Shown in pieces: positions 15,144-25,637 of a DNA stretch of 41,460 nt (its first letter is position 1; each line of letters opens with the position of its first letter). The notes under the pieces are model-generated. The model did not search any database. It had not been told where the DNA came from and saw only the letters and a program-made list of their open reading frames with translations. This DNA is from Polyangium sp. 6x1. GTDB lineage: Bacteria > Myxococcota_A > Polyangia > Polyangiales > Polyangiaceae. The DNA lies in assembly GCF_029946515.1 (NCBI RefSeq), contig NZ_JARZHH010000087.1:1-41460 (forward strand), given 5' to 3'. Position numbers and translations under genes: made by a program.

Positions 15144-18100
15144 TCGTGTTCCTGTTTCCGTGCTTGCGGGAGCGCCTGCGCAAGGCGATCCCGAGGGCCC
15201 ATGCGATGAGCGCGCCCGGCGCGAGCGACGCCGCGCGCGGGGCGCCCGCGACCTTGCATCCGCACCCCTCGTCGCTCGTGGAATCACGCCCGCCGGAGCC
15301 GGATGCCGCGCCGCCGTCGCCCCCCATGCCGCCGGCGCCGGGATTCGACCCGCCGTCGCCCCCCATGCCGCCCGCGCCGGGATGGGACCCGCCGGAGCCG
15401 GAGCTGCTGCTCGCACCGCCGCCGGAGCCGGATCCGCCGCCCGAGCCGCTCTGGCCCACGGGCTCACACCACTTCATCGCGACATTGCACACGTAGTCCG
15501 GGGCGCACGCCGTATCGTCCGTGCAGCTCGTGGCGCATTTGCCTCCGACGCACGCATATCCTTCCACGCAGCTCACTTGCGTCCCCGGGGCGCACGTTCC
15601 GCTCCCGTCGCATTGTGAGGGGTTCGTCTGCGTGGTGCCGGCGCAGGCGCCGGCCGCGCACGGCGTGCCCGCCGCATACACCGAGCAAGCGCCGGACCCA
15701 TCGCATTGACCGTCGAAGCCGCACGTCGAAGGCGGCTGCGCCGCGCACTCGTCGTCGGGATCCGAGCCGGTCTTGATCGGTCCGCATTGCCCGTCGGCCC
15801 CCTGGCCTTTCTTGGCGGCCGTGCAGGCCTCGCAGGATCCCGCGCAGGCCGCATCGCAGCAGACGCCGTCGACACAGAAGCCCGAGGCGCACGCGGAGCC
15901 GGCCGCGCAGGGCACACCGGGCATCCCCGGCGGCTTGCAGGCCCCGCCGAGGCAAAGGTTGCCGGACAGGCACTCGTTGTCGTTCGTGCACGGATTCTTG
16001 CACGCTCCCGTCGAGCAAACGTAGGGCGCGCAATCCTTGCCCGCCGGATCGCTCACGCACTGGCCCATGCCATCGCAGATCTGCCCTTTGACGACGTTGC
16101 CCTGACAAGCCGAGGCCCCGCAGGAGGTCCCCTGCGGATGGAGCTGGCAGGCGCCCGCGCCATTGCACTGGCCGTTCTGCCCGCAGCTCCCGGCGGCTTC
16201 GAGCGCGCATTCGTTCTCGGGATCCGTGCCGCTCGCGATGGGCCCGCACACGCCGTCCGCGCCCGCGCCCTTTTTCGCCGCGGAGCAAGCCTCGCAGAGG
16301 CCGGTGCACGCCGTGTTGCAGCAGACCCCGTCGACACAGGCCCCCGATTGGCACCAGACGTCGCTCGCGCACGCTGCACCATTGGCGCTGAGCTTGCCGC
16401 AGACGCCGCCGACGCACACGTTGCCCGCCGCGCAATCGGCGTCCGCCGCGCAGGTCGTGTTGCACGCCCCCGCCACGCAGGCATACGGCGCGCAGCCCGT
16501 GGCGGCGCCGGCTGCGGTGCACGTGCCCATGCCGTCACACGCATTCGATTGCGCGGCGCCGCCCACACAGACCGCTCCGCACGCCGTGCCCTGCGCGTGA
16601 AGCTGGCAGGCGCCCGCGCCATTGCAGCTCCCCGTCGTGCCGCAGGTGCTCGCTGCTTGATTCGCGCACTCGTCGTCCGGATCCGCGCCCGTCGCGATGG
16701 GACCACATTCGCCGTCGACGCCGGCGCCTTTCTTCGCCGCCGTGCAAGCCACGCAGGCGCCATTGCACGCCGTGTTGCAGCAGACGCCGTCGACGCACGA
16801 GCCGCTCGCGCACTGGGCGCCGGTCTGGCAGGACACACCATTCACGCCGAGCGTCGGATCCGTGACGAGGCGGGCCCAGACCCGATCGCCGCCGTAGGGC
16901 TGCGCGGTCTCGAAGCGCTGGTAGACGAGGAGCGCCTCCTTGGAGGGACCTGCGGCGATCGCAGGGGCGAGCTCATTTTGCGCCGGATCATTCGCGAGCA
17001 CGATGCCCGTCGTGTCCGTCACGACGCCGCCGGGCGTGAGGCGCGTGCCATAAAGATCCTGGCGGCCGCCCACCGCGCGGTCGTCTTGCCAGACGACCCA
17101 GTATTGCGTGCCGTCCCAGACCGCTCGCGCCGCGCGCTGGGTGTTCGTCGCCGTCGAGATGCCGATCCCCATCGCGTCGAGTACGGCGCCGCTGTCATTG
17201 ACGCGCGCGCCACGAACGTCGGCATTATTGTCCCACGTGACCAGCCAGTCGACACCATTCGACGTGACGGAGGCGTTGTTCTCGCTCGCGGAGGTGGCCG
17301 CGACGTTGATGGCAAAGTTGCCCGTGTCGAGCACGGCGCCGGCTTTCGTCAGGCGCGCCGCGGCGATGTCGTACCCCATCGCCCCGGGCCTCGACCACGC
17401 GATGAGGTAGTTCGTCCCATTGTAGGCCACCGCGGACGTGGTGCCGCCGCCCGTCGAAACTTGAATTCCCGAGCCATCGAGCAGCGTCGCGGCCGGGGTG
17501 ACGCGGCGCGCCCAGATCTCGGCGTTCGTGGCGTCTTGCCAGGTCACGAGCCAGTTCGTCCCGTCGGACGACACCGCGGGGGTGCTTTGGCTTCCGCTGG
17601 CGTTCGCGATCGGCAGCCCTGACGGATCCTGCACGCTGCCGGCGCCGCTGACGCGCGCGGCGTAGACGTCGTCGCTACCGGCGCGGCCATCGGTCCAGGC
17701 GACGAGCCAATCGGCGCCGAGCGCGGCGACCGATGGATAGGATTCGCTCCCCACGGCCTGCGAAATCGCGAGCCCGCTCGGATCGAGCACCGTCCCGCTC
17801 GTCGTCAAGCGGGCCCCGTAAATGTCCGTCGTCGTGCCCGGGCGCCGATCCTCCCAGACCGCGAGGTAATCCGTCCCATTGAAGGCCACCGCGGGACGCA
17901 GCTCCGTGTTCGCCGCGCGGGAGAGGATCTGGCTCGTGGCGTCGACCTTGGCGAACGTGTTCGAGACCCGAAGCCCGAAGACGTCGGCCGGGTTGGTGGA
18001 GCTCGTGTTCCGCGTGTCCCGGAACGCGACGAAAAAATTCGTCCCGTCGTGCGCCGCAGCCGCGAGCGTGCTCGACCCCGGCTCCGCGACGAGAGCCGTC

Positions 18101-19812
18101 TTCGGGATCGTCACGTTGCCGAGCGAATCGACCATCATGCCGTAGATCTCGCTCGTGGTCTCCGAGAAGACGCCGTACCCGCTGCCCGCGAAGACCACCG
18201 AGATGCCGGCGCCGTTCGCCGCGAGGTATTTGCCCGAGCTCGTGTCGAGCACCGCGCCCGCATTCGTGATGCGCTGGCCGTAGATGCCGCTGTCCCGCCA
18301 TGCGGCGAACCAGTTCGTGCCGTCGGAGGCGACGTCGAGGTCGCTCGTGTTGCAATAGGAGCAGATCGTGAGGTTCGAGGCGTCGAGCAGCGCGCCCGCG
18401 GGCGAGACGCGGCGGCCGTGGACGTAGTTGAAGCTCGCGTCGAGGTTGTCGAACACCACCAGATAGTTCGCCCCGTTGAACGCGATGCTGATGTCGTCGA
18501 GGTAGATGTTGCTCGTCGCGATCGTGAACTCCGGGTTCATCGTCCCATCGGGCGCGATCAAACGGCCATAGAGTCCGTAACTGCGCCTGTAGGCGACGAG
18601 ATGGTGCGTCGTGCCGAACGCGACGGCCGCCGGTCCCTCTCCCCCCATTGCGCTCGCCGTGGCAACGGGGATCCCGCTGGAATCGAGCACGGCGCCGCCG
18701 TCGCTCACGCGGGCGGCGTAGATGTCACCCTGGGCGTCTTGCCGCATGTCGGTCCACGTGACCATCCAGTTCGTCCCGTCGTACGCGACGTCGGGCTTTT
18801 GCTGCACACCCGCAGCGCCGGAGATCAGGATGCCGGAGGTATCGAGGATCGTCCCTGCGCTCGTGACACGGACGCCATAAAGGTCATCCGTGCCCGTGCG
18901 TCCGTCCCGCCAGACGACGAGGTATTTCCCATTTCCGAACGCAACGGCCGCCTCCGTTTGATTCCCGGGCGCCGGGGACTGGATTTCCTGGTCGATCCCG
19001 AATTCGGGTCCGATCACCGGGTCGAGTACGGCCGGGAAAACGCTCTCGTCGAGCGCGCGTTCCGGGACACGCAGTACGATGTGCCCCGCCTCGAAATCGA
19101 CGGGCACCGAAGTTTTCTGGCCACGCGCGTCGATCCACGTCGCGACCCCGTAACGGACGCCGAGGCCCGTCGCCGGATCCACGAAATGAAGCCCCGTCTC
19201 GGTTTCCTTCGAAAATGTCTCTCCCGAGACCGCGATCCGGACTTCGAGATCCCCACGGCCCTCGGGCTTCGACGCAAAGGAAAAACTCTGCTCGACGCCC
19301 TGCTCGGTGTTTTCGAGGTGCTCGACGACGTCGCCGTGCGTGATGGCGACGCGCGCGTTTGGATCGAGGTCCGCGCGCGCGCCGGGCGCGCCCTGCACGG
19401 AGGCGCCGCCGCGCTCGATCGACGTCAGGGTCGCGACGAAGGCGGCCCCTTTCACCGCATCGCGCCCGGGCGCCTCCCCGGCGGGTTGGTAGGGCGCGAC
19501 CTCGAACGACCGCGCATTCGCGCGCACGGCGTACGTCGTGTGGCCCCCGTGGAACGAATCACCGTCGCGGCGAAACGCGAAGTGGACGCGTCGCATGACA
19601 TCACCGAGGCCGAGCTGCCCTGCCGCGGGCGCCGGTGCCGGCGCGTGGCTCGGAGACGCGTTCGTCGCCTGCGCGCCGTCCTCGGGCCCCCGCTCGTTCG
19701 TACACCCGAGCGAGGCGCTCATCAGGACCAAGCCCAAGGCCGTACGCGTCGCGCGCGGCCGCGATCGAACCAGGGACCCGAGGGGAGAGGACGCTCGCCG
19801 AACCGTGAACAT
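15109..19812 (-). CDS. Giant MYXO-CTERM surface protein with propeller and Cys-rich repeats
   Basis: A 1567-residue protein; the start is ATG 19812 with GAGGA 8 nt upstream. The N-terminus is basic, then LGLVLMSASLGC, a lipobox. An N-terminal domain ending in FPAVLDPVIGPE matches the layout of the lipoprotein at the left edge. About fourteen ~55-residue repeats follow with the pattern W-x-D-x-RxG-x-D-(I/L)YG-x-R and G-x-(V/I)LD-x-SG, probably one or two beta-propellers. Three ~150-residue Cys-rich repeats (CVDGVCCNTAC, C-x-AC-x-AAKKG-x-G-x-DG) lead into a Gly/Ser tract. The C-terminus is a MYXO-CTERM sorting signal: CGCKV, a hydrophobic helix, then RRRSRK. Myxosortase cleavage and surface anchoring are expected from the family. 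Adhesion or sensing is inferred. Confidence 0.88.
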   Translation of the reverse strand: MFTVRRASSPLGSLVRSRPRATRTALGLVLMSASLGCTNERGPEDGAQATNASPSHAPAPAPAAGQLGLGDVMRRVHFAFRRDGDSFHGGHTTYAVRANARSFEVAPYQPAGEAPGRDAVKGAAFVATLTSIERGGASVQGAPGARADLDPNARVAITHGDVVEHLENTEQGVEQSFSFASKPEGRGDLEVRIAVSGETFSKETETGLHFVDPATGLGVRYGVATWIDARGQKTSVPVDFEAGHIVLRVPERALDESVFPAVLDPVIGPEFGIDQEIQSPAPGNQTEAAVAFGNGKYLVVWRDGRTGTDDLYGVRVTSAGTILDTSGILISGAAGVQQKPDVAYDGTNWMVTWTDMRQDAQGDIYAARVSDGGAVLDSSGIPVATASAMGGEGPAAVAFGTTHHLVAYRRSYGLYGRLIAPDGTMNPEFTIATSNIYLDDISIAFNGANYLVVFDNLDASFNYVHGRRVSPAGALLDASNLTICSYCNTSDLDVASDGTNWFAAWRDSGIYGQRITNAGAVLDTSSGKYLAANGAGISVVFAGSGYGVFSETTSEIYGMMVDSLGNVTIPKTALVAEPGSSTLAAAAHDGTNFFVAFRDTRNTSSTNPADVFGLRVSNTFAKVDATSQILSRAANTELRPAVAFNGTDYLAVWEDRRPGTTTDIYGARLTTSGTVLDPSGLAISQAVGSESYPSVAALGADWLVAWTDGRAGSDDVYAARVSGAGSVQDPSGLPIANASGSQSTPAVSSDGTNWLVTWQDATNAEIWARRVTPAATLLDGSGIQVSTGGGTTSAVAYNGTNYLIAWSRPGAMGYDIAAARLTKAGAVLDTGNFAINVAATSASENNASVTSNGVDWLVTWDNNADVRGARVNDSGAVLDAMGIGISTATNTQRAARAVWDGTQYWVVWQDDRAVGGRQDLYGTRLTPGGVVTDTTGIVLANDPAQNELAPAIAAGPSKEALLVYQRFETAQPYGGDRVWARLVTDPTLGVNGVSCQTGAQCASGSCVDGVCCNTACNGACVACTAAKKGAGVDGECGPIATGADPDDECANQAASTCGTTGSCNGAGACQLHAQGTACGAVCVGGAAQSNACDGMGTCTAAGAATGCAPYACVAGACNTTCAADADCAAGNVCVGGVCGKLSANGAACASDVWCQSGACVDGVCCNTACTGLCEACSAAKKGAGADGVCGPIASGTDPENECALEAAGSCGQNGQCNGAGACQLHPQGTSCGASACQGNVVKGQICDGMGQCVSDPAGKDCAPYVCSTGACKNPCTNDNECLSGNLCLGGACKPPGMPGVPCAAGSACASGFCVDGVCCDAACAGSCEACTAAKKGQGADGQCGPIKTGSDPDDECAAQPPSTCGFDGQCDGSGACSVYAAGTPCAAGACAGTTQTNPSQCDGSGTCAPGTQVSCVEGYACVGGKCATSCTDDTACAPDYVCNVAMKWCEPVGQSGSGGGSGSGGGASSSSGSGGSHPGAGGMGGDGGSNPGAGGMGGDGGAASGSGGRDSTSDEGCGCKVAGAPRAASLAPGALIAWALGIALRRRSRKHGNRNTNGIGSRDDQPR
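15720..16850 (-). repeat. Three Cys-rich coding repeats of ~450 bp
   Basis: Three successive units of about 150 codons, each opening with CASG/CQSG...CVDGVCC and containing AAKKG-x-G-x-DG and CGPI, lie near the 3' end of the giant gene. They are alike at the DNA level too (GTCGACACAG-type strings recur). Confidence 0.65.
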
Positions 19813-19957
19813 GCCAGTTTCCTCGCAGGATGTTGCCGAGCCCCGGGCCTTCGAACCGAGGCGCGCGCCGATCTCGCCCGCATGAGGAGCCAGGTAAGGC
19901 AACCTGTCAACGGGAAATACGAGCTGCCCCGACGCGTCGGGCTGCCGCTCGATGGCT

Positions 19958-22900
19958 TCACCTCGGTCGCGCAATGCCATAACGATCCAGCCTGCGATAG
20001 AAGGTCGCTCGTGGAATCGCGAGCGAGCGCGCGGCTTGCGCGGCGTTCCAGTCATTGTCGGCGAGCGCGCGGAGGATGGCCTCGCGCTCGGCGTCCCCGC
20101 GAGGCCGCTCGATACGCCGCGACGGCAGCGGCCGCGCGCCGCTGAGGCCGAGATCTTGAGCCCGGATCTCGTCGCCCTCGGCGAGCACGATCGCCTTCAT
20201 GAGCACGTTTTCGAGCTCGCGCACGTTGCCGGGCCAGGAATGGGCGAGCAGCACGCGCATGGCCGACGGCGTGATGCGCGGCGCCTTCCTGCCGAGCTCA
20301 CGGGCCGCGCGCGTGATGAGGTGCGCCGCGAGCTCGGGCAGATCTTCGAGCCGATCGCGGAGGGGCGGCAGCGTGACCTCCACGACGCCGACGCGATAAT
20401 AAAGATCTTCTCGGAAACGGCCGAAGCGGACCTCGGCACGGAGGGTCCGGTTCGTGGCGCAGACCAGCCGGAAATCGACGGGGACCGTGGTGTCGCTCCC
20501 GAGCGGGCGCACGACGCGCTCCTGCAGGACGCGGAGCAATTTGGCCTGCACTTCGAGCGGCATTTCGCCGAGCTCGTCGAGGAAGAGCGTCCCGCCCGAC
20601 GCCGCCACCATGAGGCCCGCGCGGTCGCGATCCGCGCCGGTGAAGGCGCCTCGCTTGTGGCCGAAGAGCTCCGCTTCGAGCAGACTCGCCGGCAATGCAG
20701 CGCAGTTGATCCCCACGAAAGGGCCCGCCCGGCGCCCGCTCGCGTCGTGGACGGCGCGCGCGACGAGCTCCTTGCCCGTGCCGCTCTCCCCGAGGACGAG
20801 CACCGGGAGCGGCGACGCGACGACGCGGTCGAGCGTCGCGAGCACACGGCGGAGGGCAGGGCTCCTGCCGACCATTCCCCGATCGTCGTGGCGATGATCG
20901 AGCGCCTCCTGCTTCGCGCGGACCTCGTCGCCGAGGCGCACGATCTCGGCCGCCTGGAGCCGCGCGAGCTCCTCGACCTTGCTGCGCTCGGCTTCGAGCT
21001 CCTCGGTGCGGCGCCGGAGGTCGTCGATGAGGCGCGCGCGCCGGAGGACCAGCGCGACGTGATCGGCGAACCCGAGGAGCAGGTCGATGTCGGCCTCGCG
21101 AAAGCGCGCCTCGGTGAATCGATTGTCGAGGTAAAGCGCGCCGATCACGCCGTCGGGGGAGCGAATCGGGACGGCAATGACGGAGCGGAGGCGCATCGCG
21201 TGCACGGAGGCATTGCCTCGGAAACGTTCGTCCTCGCGCGCGTCGGCAGTGCAGACGGGCTGGGCCGTGCGCATCGCCTGTTCGGCGATCGAGCGGCTGA
21301 ACTTGAGGTGGACCTTGCCGATCTGCTCGCGATCGACGTTCCGCGCGGCCGGCACGTGCAAAGCCCCCGAGCGCGGGTCTTCGAGCACGAGAAACCCTCG
21401 TTCGGCGCCCGTGAGCTCGATCGCGGCGTCGAGCGCCATCACGAGGATGCCGCTCGCCTCGTCGGTGCCATTGAGCTTGCGGTAGAGATCGAGCAAGCGC
21501 GCGAGTTTGTCCGCGCGCCCCTGGGATACGTCCGCGACGCGCGGAGGGACGGGCGCGCGCACGCGGCGTCGTGGATGGGCGAAGAACGCGCTCCGGAGCT
21601 CGGGGGCGAGGCCCGAGACGGCTTGCTCGCAGAGCGCGTCCGCGCGGGCGCGCAGCGGGAAGGCGCGCGCCCGCTCGCCCGCGTGCTCGAGCGCTGCGGC
21701 GAGCCGGCTCGCGCAGACCGCGACGAGATCGGGCTGCCCCGCGCGTTCGGCGAAGGAGAGCGCTTCTTCGAGCCGACGCATCGCGTCCGCGGACAAACCT
21801 CGCAGGCGGTCGAGCTCCGCGCGCCCGAGCGCTTCGCGCGCCGCGACGTCGGGCGCCTCGCGCGCCTCGCCGGCCACCGCATCGAGGGCGCGAGCGCCGG
21901 CCGCAAGGTCGCCGGCCGCGAGCTCGATGTCGGCGCGTTCGAGTGCGACTTCGGCGGCTTCGCGTGCCATGCCGAGCCGGACGAAGGCGGCGTGAGCCCG
22001 CTCGGCGGCGTCGCGGGCGAAGACGAGATCCCCGAGGCCAAACGCGTTTTCCCCCGCGGCCGATGCGGCCGACGCGGCGATGGCCGCGAGCCCGGCGGCC
22101 GTCGCGTCCGCCTCGGTGCGCGTCGCGGTGCGGAGGCCACGTTCGAAGGCGCCGACGTCGGCCCAGAGCTTCGCGAGGTTCGAGGCGAACAGGAGGCCGA
22201 CGTCTCGCTGGCCGAGGGCGCGGCTGACGCGCGCGCCGCGCTCGTAGGCGTCGAGGGCCTCGGCGAACCTGCCGAGCTGGTGGCACGCGGTGCCGAGGTT
22301 CAAGCATGTCCGCGCGATGGCGTCGCTGAGGCCGTGCTCCTCCGCGACCCAGAGCGCCTCGCGGTGGCCGGCGAGCGCCGCGCGGACGTCGCCCGCGCGG
22401 TAGTCGTGAATGGCGCGGTAGCTCCGCGCGCGGAGCAGGCGCCGCGGCGAGCGCTCGGTCGCGACGGCCGAGAGCTCCAGGAAATGGCGCGCCGCGCGCA
22501 GATCGCCGAGGTGCGTCGCGGCGACGACGAGATCCTCCATGAGGTCGGCGCGCACGTCGTCGTCCGCGAGCGCGGGCGCAGCTTCGAGCGCGGCCTCCGC
22601 GACCACGCGCGCCTCCGCGTGGCGCCCGAGCCGCGTGAGCGCGCGCGCTTCGAGATCCGCGCGCCGCGCCCGGCCCACCTCGTCGAGCGGCTCGCGGCTG
22701 GCCTCGGCGAGCACCCCGAGCGCTCGCTGCGCCTCTCCCTGCTGCGCGAGGCAGCTCGCGAGCGTGAGGAGCGCGCCGCCGCGTCGCGCGCCGCTCGCGA
22801 GGCGCGAGAGCCTTCGTTCGATTGCCTCGCGCGCGCGCGCCGGATTGCCCGCGAGCTCGATGACGCGCACGGCGAGCAGCCACGCCGCGTCGTCGGGGTG

Positions 22901-24775
22901 TTCGGCGTCGAGCATCGCCTCGGCTGCGCTTCGGAATGCGCGCGGGTGCCTCACCGCATCGGCCCCGCATTCGGCGAGCCTATGCGCGGCCTCCGTCGCG
23001 CGTCCCGCGAGCGCCCAGTGCCGCACGGCCTGCCCAGCTGCCTCCACGCGTTCGTCGGCGGACGCCGCGACATCGGCCCCACGCGCGTCGAACGCCGCGG
23101 CGATCGCCGCGTGGGCCTCGCAGATCGCCTCCTCGCTCCCCACGAGCGCGGCGGCCTCCCGCCTCGTGATCCGCAGGGCATCGGCATCGCGGCGCGCGAG
23201 GCCACGGCCGACGAGCGCGGAGACCTCGGCTTCCCCGATTCCGAGGCTTCCGAGCAGCGTGAGCCGCGCGCGGCCGGCGAGCGCGACGAGCATGGCGAGC
23301 GCGCGCTCCTCGGCCGGGGGAAGCGCGCTCGTAACCGCGGCGCGGGGCTTCTTTCGTGCGGATCGCCCCTTCGTGACGGCGCGATCGAGCTCGCCCTCCG
23401 CGGCGCTGCCGGCTTGCATCTCCGCGACGACGTCGGCGATCGCCGCGGCGTGCCCGCCCGTGGCCGCGCAGAGCTCGGCCTCGGCGCCGGAGAGGCCGAC
23501 ATCGAGCATCCATTGCTTCACCGCGTGCGCTGGGAGCGGCCCGAGCCCGATTGCCTCGGTGAAGGCGGGCTCGCCGTCGAGGAACACGCCCTTCGCGGGG
23601 TCGATCGTGGTGACGACGACGAGCACTGGATCGGCTGGATCGAGCGACCGAACGAGGGCCCGGAGCGCCTCGCGGTCGTCGTCGGGCAGGAGGTGGACGT
23701 CGTCCACGAGCAGCGCCACCGGTGTGCCACGACGAACCAGCCGATCCCGCGCTTCGAGCGCAGCACGGAAACCTCCTTCGGCGAGAGGCTCGCCCACGGC
23801 GCGCTCCACGAGGGATCCGAACGGCCTTCGCGTCGTGGCGAGGGCTTCCACGGTCGCGACGCGCGTCTGCGCGATCCACTTGAGCTCGCGCAAGAGCCGG
23901 CTCCTCCCTGCGCCTTCCGGGCCGTGGAGGACGGCCACCCGCGGTCCGGCGATCCCCGCTTCGAGACGGTCGAGCATCGCGACGAGCCGACCGAGCTCGG
24001 CCTCGCGGCCCACGAGCCGCGGCGCATCTCGCGGCGGAACACGCGTCCACGACGCGTGCCCGCCGAGCGCTTCGATGACCTCCTCCGCGGAGGCGGGACG
24101 CGCGGCGGGATCCGGATCGGCGAGCCTTCGCGCGAGCCGCTCCACCTGCGGCGGCAACGCGTGCCCACGCGCGAGATCCCGCAGCGTGACGCCGACGGCA
24201 TAGAGATCGCTGCGCGCATCAGCGCGATCTCCACGAAGAACCTCGGGTGCGATGAAGCGCGGCGTCCCGCTCGGCGCCGCGGCCCTCCCGAGCCGTCCGG
24301 CGCACGACAGATCGAGCAGCACGCCGCGGCCGCGCTCGTCGACGATCACGTTGGCGGGCTTGAAATCCCCGTGCCGGAGCCCGAGGCGATGCAGGAACGC
24401 GAGCGCGGACAGAGCGTCGACGAGCGGCGCGCGCAGCGCCTCGAACGCGTGCGCCGCTCGATCGAGCTCGCGCCCTTCGACGACCTCGGTCGCGAGGTAA
24501 TGCAGCGCCGCGCTCTCGCCGTCGCGCGGCAGGGATCCGAAATCGAGCACGCGGACGAGGTGCGGGTGGACGAGGCCGGCCAGGTATCCGAGCTCGGCGC
24601 GGAGGGCCCATTCGTCTTCCGCGCGCCGCAGCACCTTCAGCGCGACATCGGCCTCGAGGACGAGATCTTTCGCGAGGAACGTGCGCGCGAGCCCGCCCTC
24701 GCCGAGCGTCGCGACGATCCGATAGCGGTGGGCGAGGGTCTCTCCGGGGACGACCAAGCCCGCAGAATGTCTCAC
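19958..24775 (-). CDS. Ser/Thr kinase-ATPase-TPR-GAF-sigma54 activator-HTH fusion regulator
   Basis: A 1605-residue protein from GTG 24775. In order: a protein kinase (residues ~18-265; GEGGLARTF loop, Lys47, HGD-F-KPAN at 135-142 instead of HRD, DLS at 155 instead of DFG, APE present), a second ATPase (~275-480; GPEGAGRS, where the Walker A Lys is Arg, and LLVDDVHLL), a long alpha-helical TPR-like region (~560-1080), a GAF domain (~1110-1250), a coiled coil and a sigma-54 AAA+ domain from ~1301 ([14 protein letters not shown] at ~1376, Walker [12 protein letters not shown]), then a Fis-type HTH ([24 protein letters not shown]). It should sense a signal through GAF/TPR, may phosphorylate, and drive sigma-54 promoters by ATP hydrolysis. 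A divergent gene carries a candidate -24/-12 promoter. Confidence 0.92.
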   Translation of the reverse strand: MRHSAGLVVPGETLAHRYRIVATLGEGGLARTFLAKDLVLEADVALKVLRRAEDEWALRAELGYLAGLVHPHLVRVLDFGSLPRDGESAALHYLATEVVEGRELDRAAHAFEALRAPLVDALSALAFLHRLGLRHGDFKPANVIVDERGRGVLLDLSCAGRLGRAAAPSGTPRFIAPEVLRGDRADARSDLYAVGVTLRDLARGHALPPQVERLARRLADPDPAARPASAEEVIEALGGHASWTRVPPRDAPRLVGREAELGRLVAMLDRLEAGIAGPRVAVLHGPEGAGRSRLLRELKWIAQTRVATVEALATTRRPFGSLVERAVGEPLAEGGFRAALEARDRLVRRGTPVALLVDDVHLLPDDDREALRALVRSLDPADPVLVVVTTIDPAKGVFLDGEPAFTEAIGLGPLPAHAVKQWMLDVGLSGAEAELCAATGGHAAAIADVVAEMQAGSAAEGELDRAVTKGRSARKKPRAAVTSALPPAEERALAMLVALAGRARLTLLGSLGIGEAEVSALVGRGLARRDADALRITRREAAALVGSEEAICEAHAAIAAAFDARGADVAASADERVEAAGQAVRHWALAGRATEAAHRLAECGADAVRHPRAFRSAAEAMLDAEHPDDAAWLLAVRVIELAGNPARAREAIERRLSRLASGARRGGALLTLASCLAQQGEAQRALGVLAEASREPLDEVGRARRADLEARALTRLGRHAEARVVAEAALEAAPALADDDVRADLMEDLVVAATHLGDLRAARHFLELSAVATERSPRRLLRARSYRAIHDYRAGDVRAALAGHREALWVAEEHGLSDAIARTCLNLGTACHQLGRFAEALDAYERGARVSRALGQRDVGLLFASNLAKLWADVGAFERGLRTATRTEADATAAGLAAIAASAASAAGENAFGLGDLVFARDAAERAHAAFVRLGMAREAAEVALERADIELAAGDLAAGARALDAVAGEAREAPDVAAREALGRAELDRLRGLSADAMRRLEEALSFAERAGQPDLVAVCASRLAAALEHAGERARAFPLRARADALCEQAVSGLAPELRSAFFAHPRRRVRAPVPPRVADVSQGRADKLARLLDLYRKLNGTDEASGILVMALDAAIELTGAERGFLVLEDPRSGALHVPAARNVDREQIGKVHLKFSRSIAEQAMRTAQPVCTADAREDERFRGNASVHAMRLRSVIAVPIRSPDGVIGALYLDNRFTEARFREADIDLLLGFADHVALVLRRARLIDDLRRRTEELEAERSKVEELARLQAAEIVRLGDEVRAKQEALDHRHDDRGMVGRSPALRRVLATLDRVVASPLPVLVLGESGTGKELVARAVHDASGRRAGPFVGINCAALPASLLEAELFGHKRGAFTGADRDRAGLMVAASGGTLFLDELGEMPLEVQAKLLRVLQERVVRPLGSDTTVPVDFRLVCATNRTLRAEVRFGRFREDLYYRVGVVEVTLPPLRDRLEDLPELAAHLITRAARELGRKAPRITPSAMRVLLAHSWPGNVRELENVLMKAIVLAEGDEIRAQDLGLSGARPLPSRRIERPRGDAEREAILRALADNDWNAAQAARSLAIPRATFYRRLDRYGIARPR

Positions 24776-24801
24776 AAGTGACTCACTGTATCAATGAGAC
24801 A
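24768..24801. promoter_or_regulatory. 7-bp inverted repeat over the regulator start
   Basis: TGTCTCA (24768-24774) and TGAGACA (24795-24801) are perfect inverted arms with a 20-bp spacer. The proximal arm overlaps the first codons of the kinase/sigma-54-activator gene (GTG at 24775). It could be an operator for autoregulation or for the divergent lipoprotein gene. Confidence 0.35.
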
Positions 24802-24865
24802 CTCGCGGGCGGCGAACTTCGCGTTCCTCCTCGGAAATTCGCGTGTTCTTCGAGGCGGCGTGCCC

Positions 24866-24883
24866 TTGGTACGCCCCCTGCTA
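24866..24883 (+). promoter_or_regulatory. Candidate sigma-54 (-24/-12) promoter
   Basis: TTGGTACGCCCCCTGCT matches the -24/-12 consensus (TGGCAC-N5-TTGC) with GG and GC exactly 12 bp apart and two mismatches. It lies next to the sigma-54 activator gene and points at the lipoprotein gene at 24895. The predicted start (~24893) is almost at the ATG, so the transcript would be leaderless. Confidence 0.4.
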
Positions 24884-24894
24884 AGGGCCGGCGC

Positions 24895-25599
24895 ATGATG
24901 TCCGGTCGCGTGCTTCTTCGTTTGCTCGCCGCGTCGCTCGCTCTCGGGGCGTGCATCGTGAGCCCCCAGCCGACGCCCCCCGGAGAACCCACGCTGCTCG
25001 CGGATCTCATCTCGCCCGGTGGGCCGATGGACATGTCCGAGACCGTGCGATTCGTCGGCGAGCCCGGCGCGGTCACGCCGCCGGAAGGTGACGTCGTGGT
25101 CACGGACCTCGACACGACGGAGCTGCCCACCGTGCTGCCCGTCGCCGCGGATGGAAGCTTCGACATCACCGTCCCCGGCGCGGCGACGCACGAGTTTCGT
25201 GTCGAGATCGTGGGTCCGGGTGGAGGCCGCTCGAAGCCCGTCGATCTCGTCCTGAATGCCGCCGCCACCGCATTCGAGCCGGGCCCGCGGCCCCTCGCTG
25301 ATTGCCTCCTGCTCGATCCGGCGCTCTCGGTCTCGTTCGACGGGGCGGGCGACACGAAAAACATCGTCGTCCGCAACGAATGCGCGGACGAGCTCTCGTT
25401 CCTCGCGCCTCGCCTGCGCCGCGGTGCCGCCGCATTCGGCTTCCTGCCGACGGAGCCGTTCCTCCTCGCGCCGGGAGGCGAAACGACGGTCACGGTCGAC
25501 GCCTCCGCCCAGGCCAACGAGCGTGTCGACGTGCTCTTCCTCGAGACGACCGGCGCCGTTCGAGATCGCCGCCCCCTCACGCTCTTCGTCATTCCCTGA
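24895..25599 (+). CDS. Lipoprotein of unknown function
   Basis: A 234-residue protein from ATG 24895 (MMSGRVLLRLLAASLALGAC), with lipobox LGAC and IVSPQPTPP after it. AAGGG lies 7 nt upstream. An in-frame ATG at 24778 adds a segment without signal character. The mature part is beta-rich: an Ig-like stretch (VVVTDLDTTELPTVLPVAADGSFDITVPG), then a domain with a Cys pair (ADCLLLDP, VVRNECADEL) and a final strand pair ending TLFVIP. I recognise no family. It is followed by the Kazal lipoprotein after 38 bp, so the two are probably co-transcribed. Confidence 0.78.
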   Translation: MMSGRVLLRLLAASLALGACIVSPQPTPPGEPTLLADLISPGGPMDMSETVRFVGEPGAVTPPEGDVVVTDLDTTELPTVLPVAADGSFDITVPGAATHEFRVEIVGPGGGRSKPVDLVLNAAATAFEPGPRPLADCLLLDPALSVSFDGAGDTKNIVVRNECADELSFLAPRLRRGAAAFGFLPTEPFLLAPGGETTVTVDASAQANERVDVLFLETTGAVRDRRPLTLFVIP

Positions 25600-25637
25600 A
25601 CACGAAACGATTCACCACGGAAAAAGGAGAATTCACC

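Noticed and set aside
15144..15467. N-terminal extension of the MazF-like protein
   Set aside because: Those residues are an Ala/Arg/Pro-rich shadow of the Gly/Ser linker and MYXO-CTERM of the overlapping gene; the MazF fold begins after ATG 15143.
19952..24781. Plus-strand ORF of 1609 codons
   Set aside because: Exactly antisense to the kinase/sigma-54-activator gene; Arg/Glu-rich composition with no recognisable domain.
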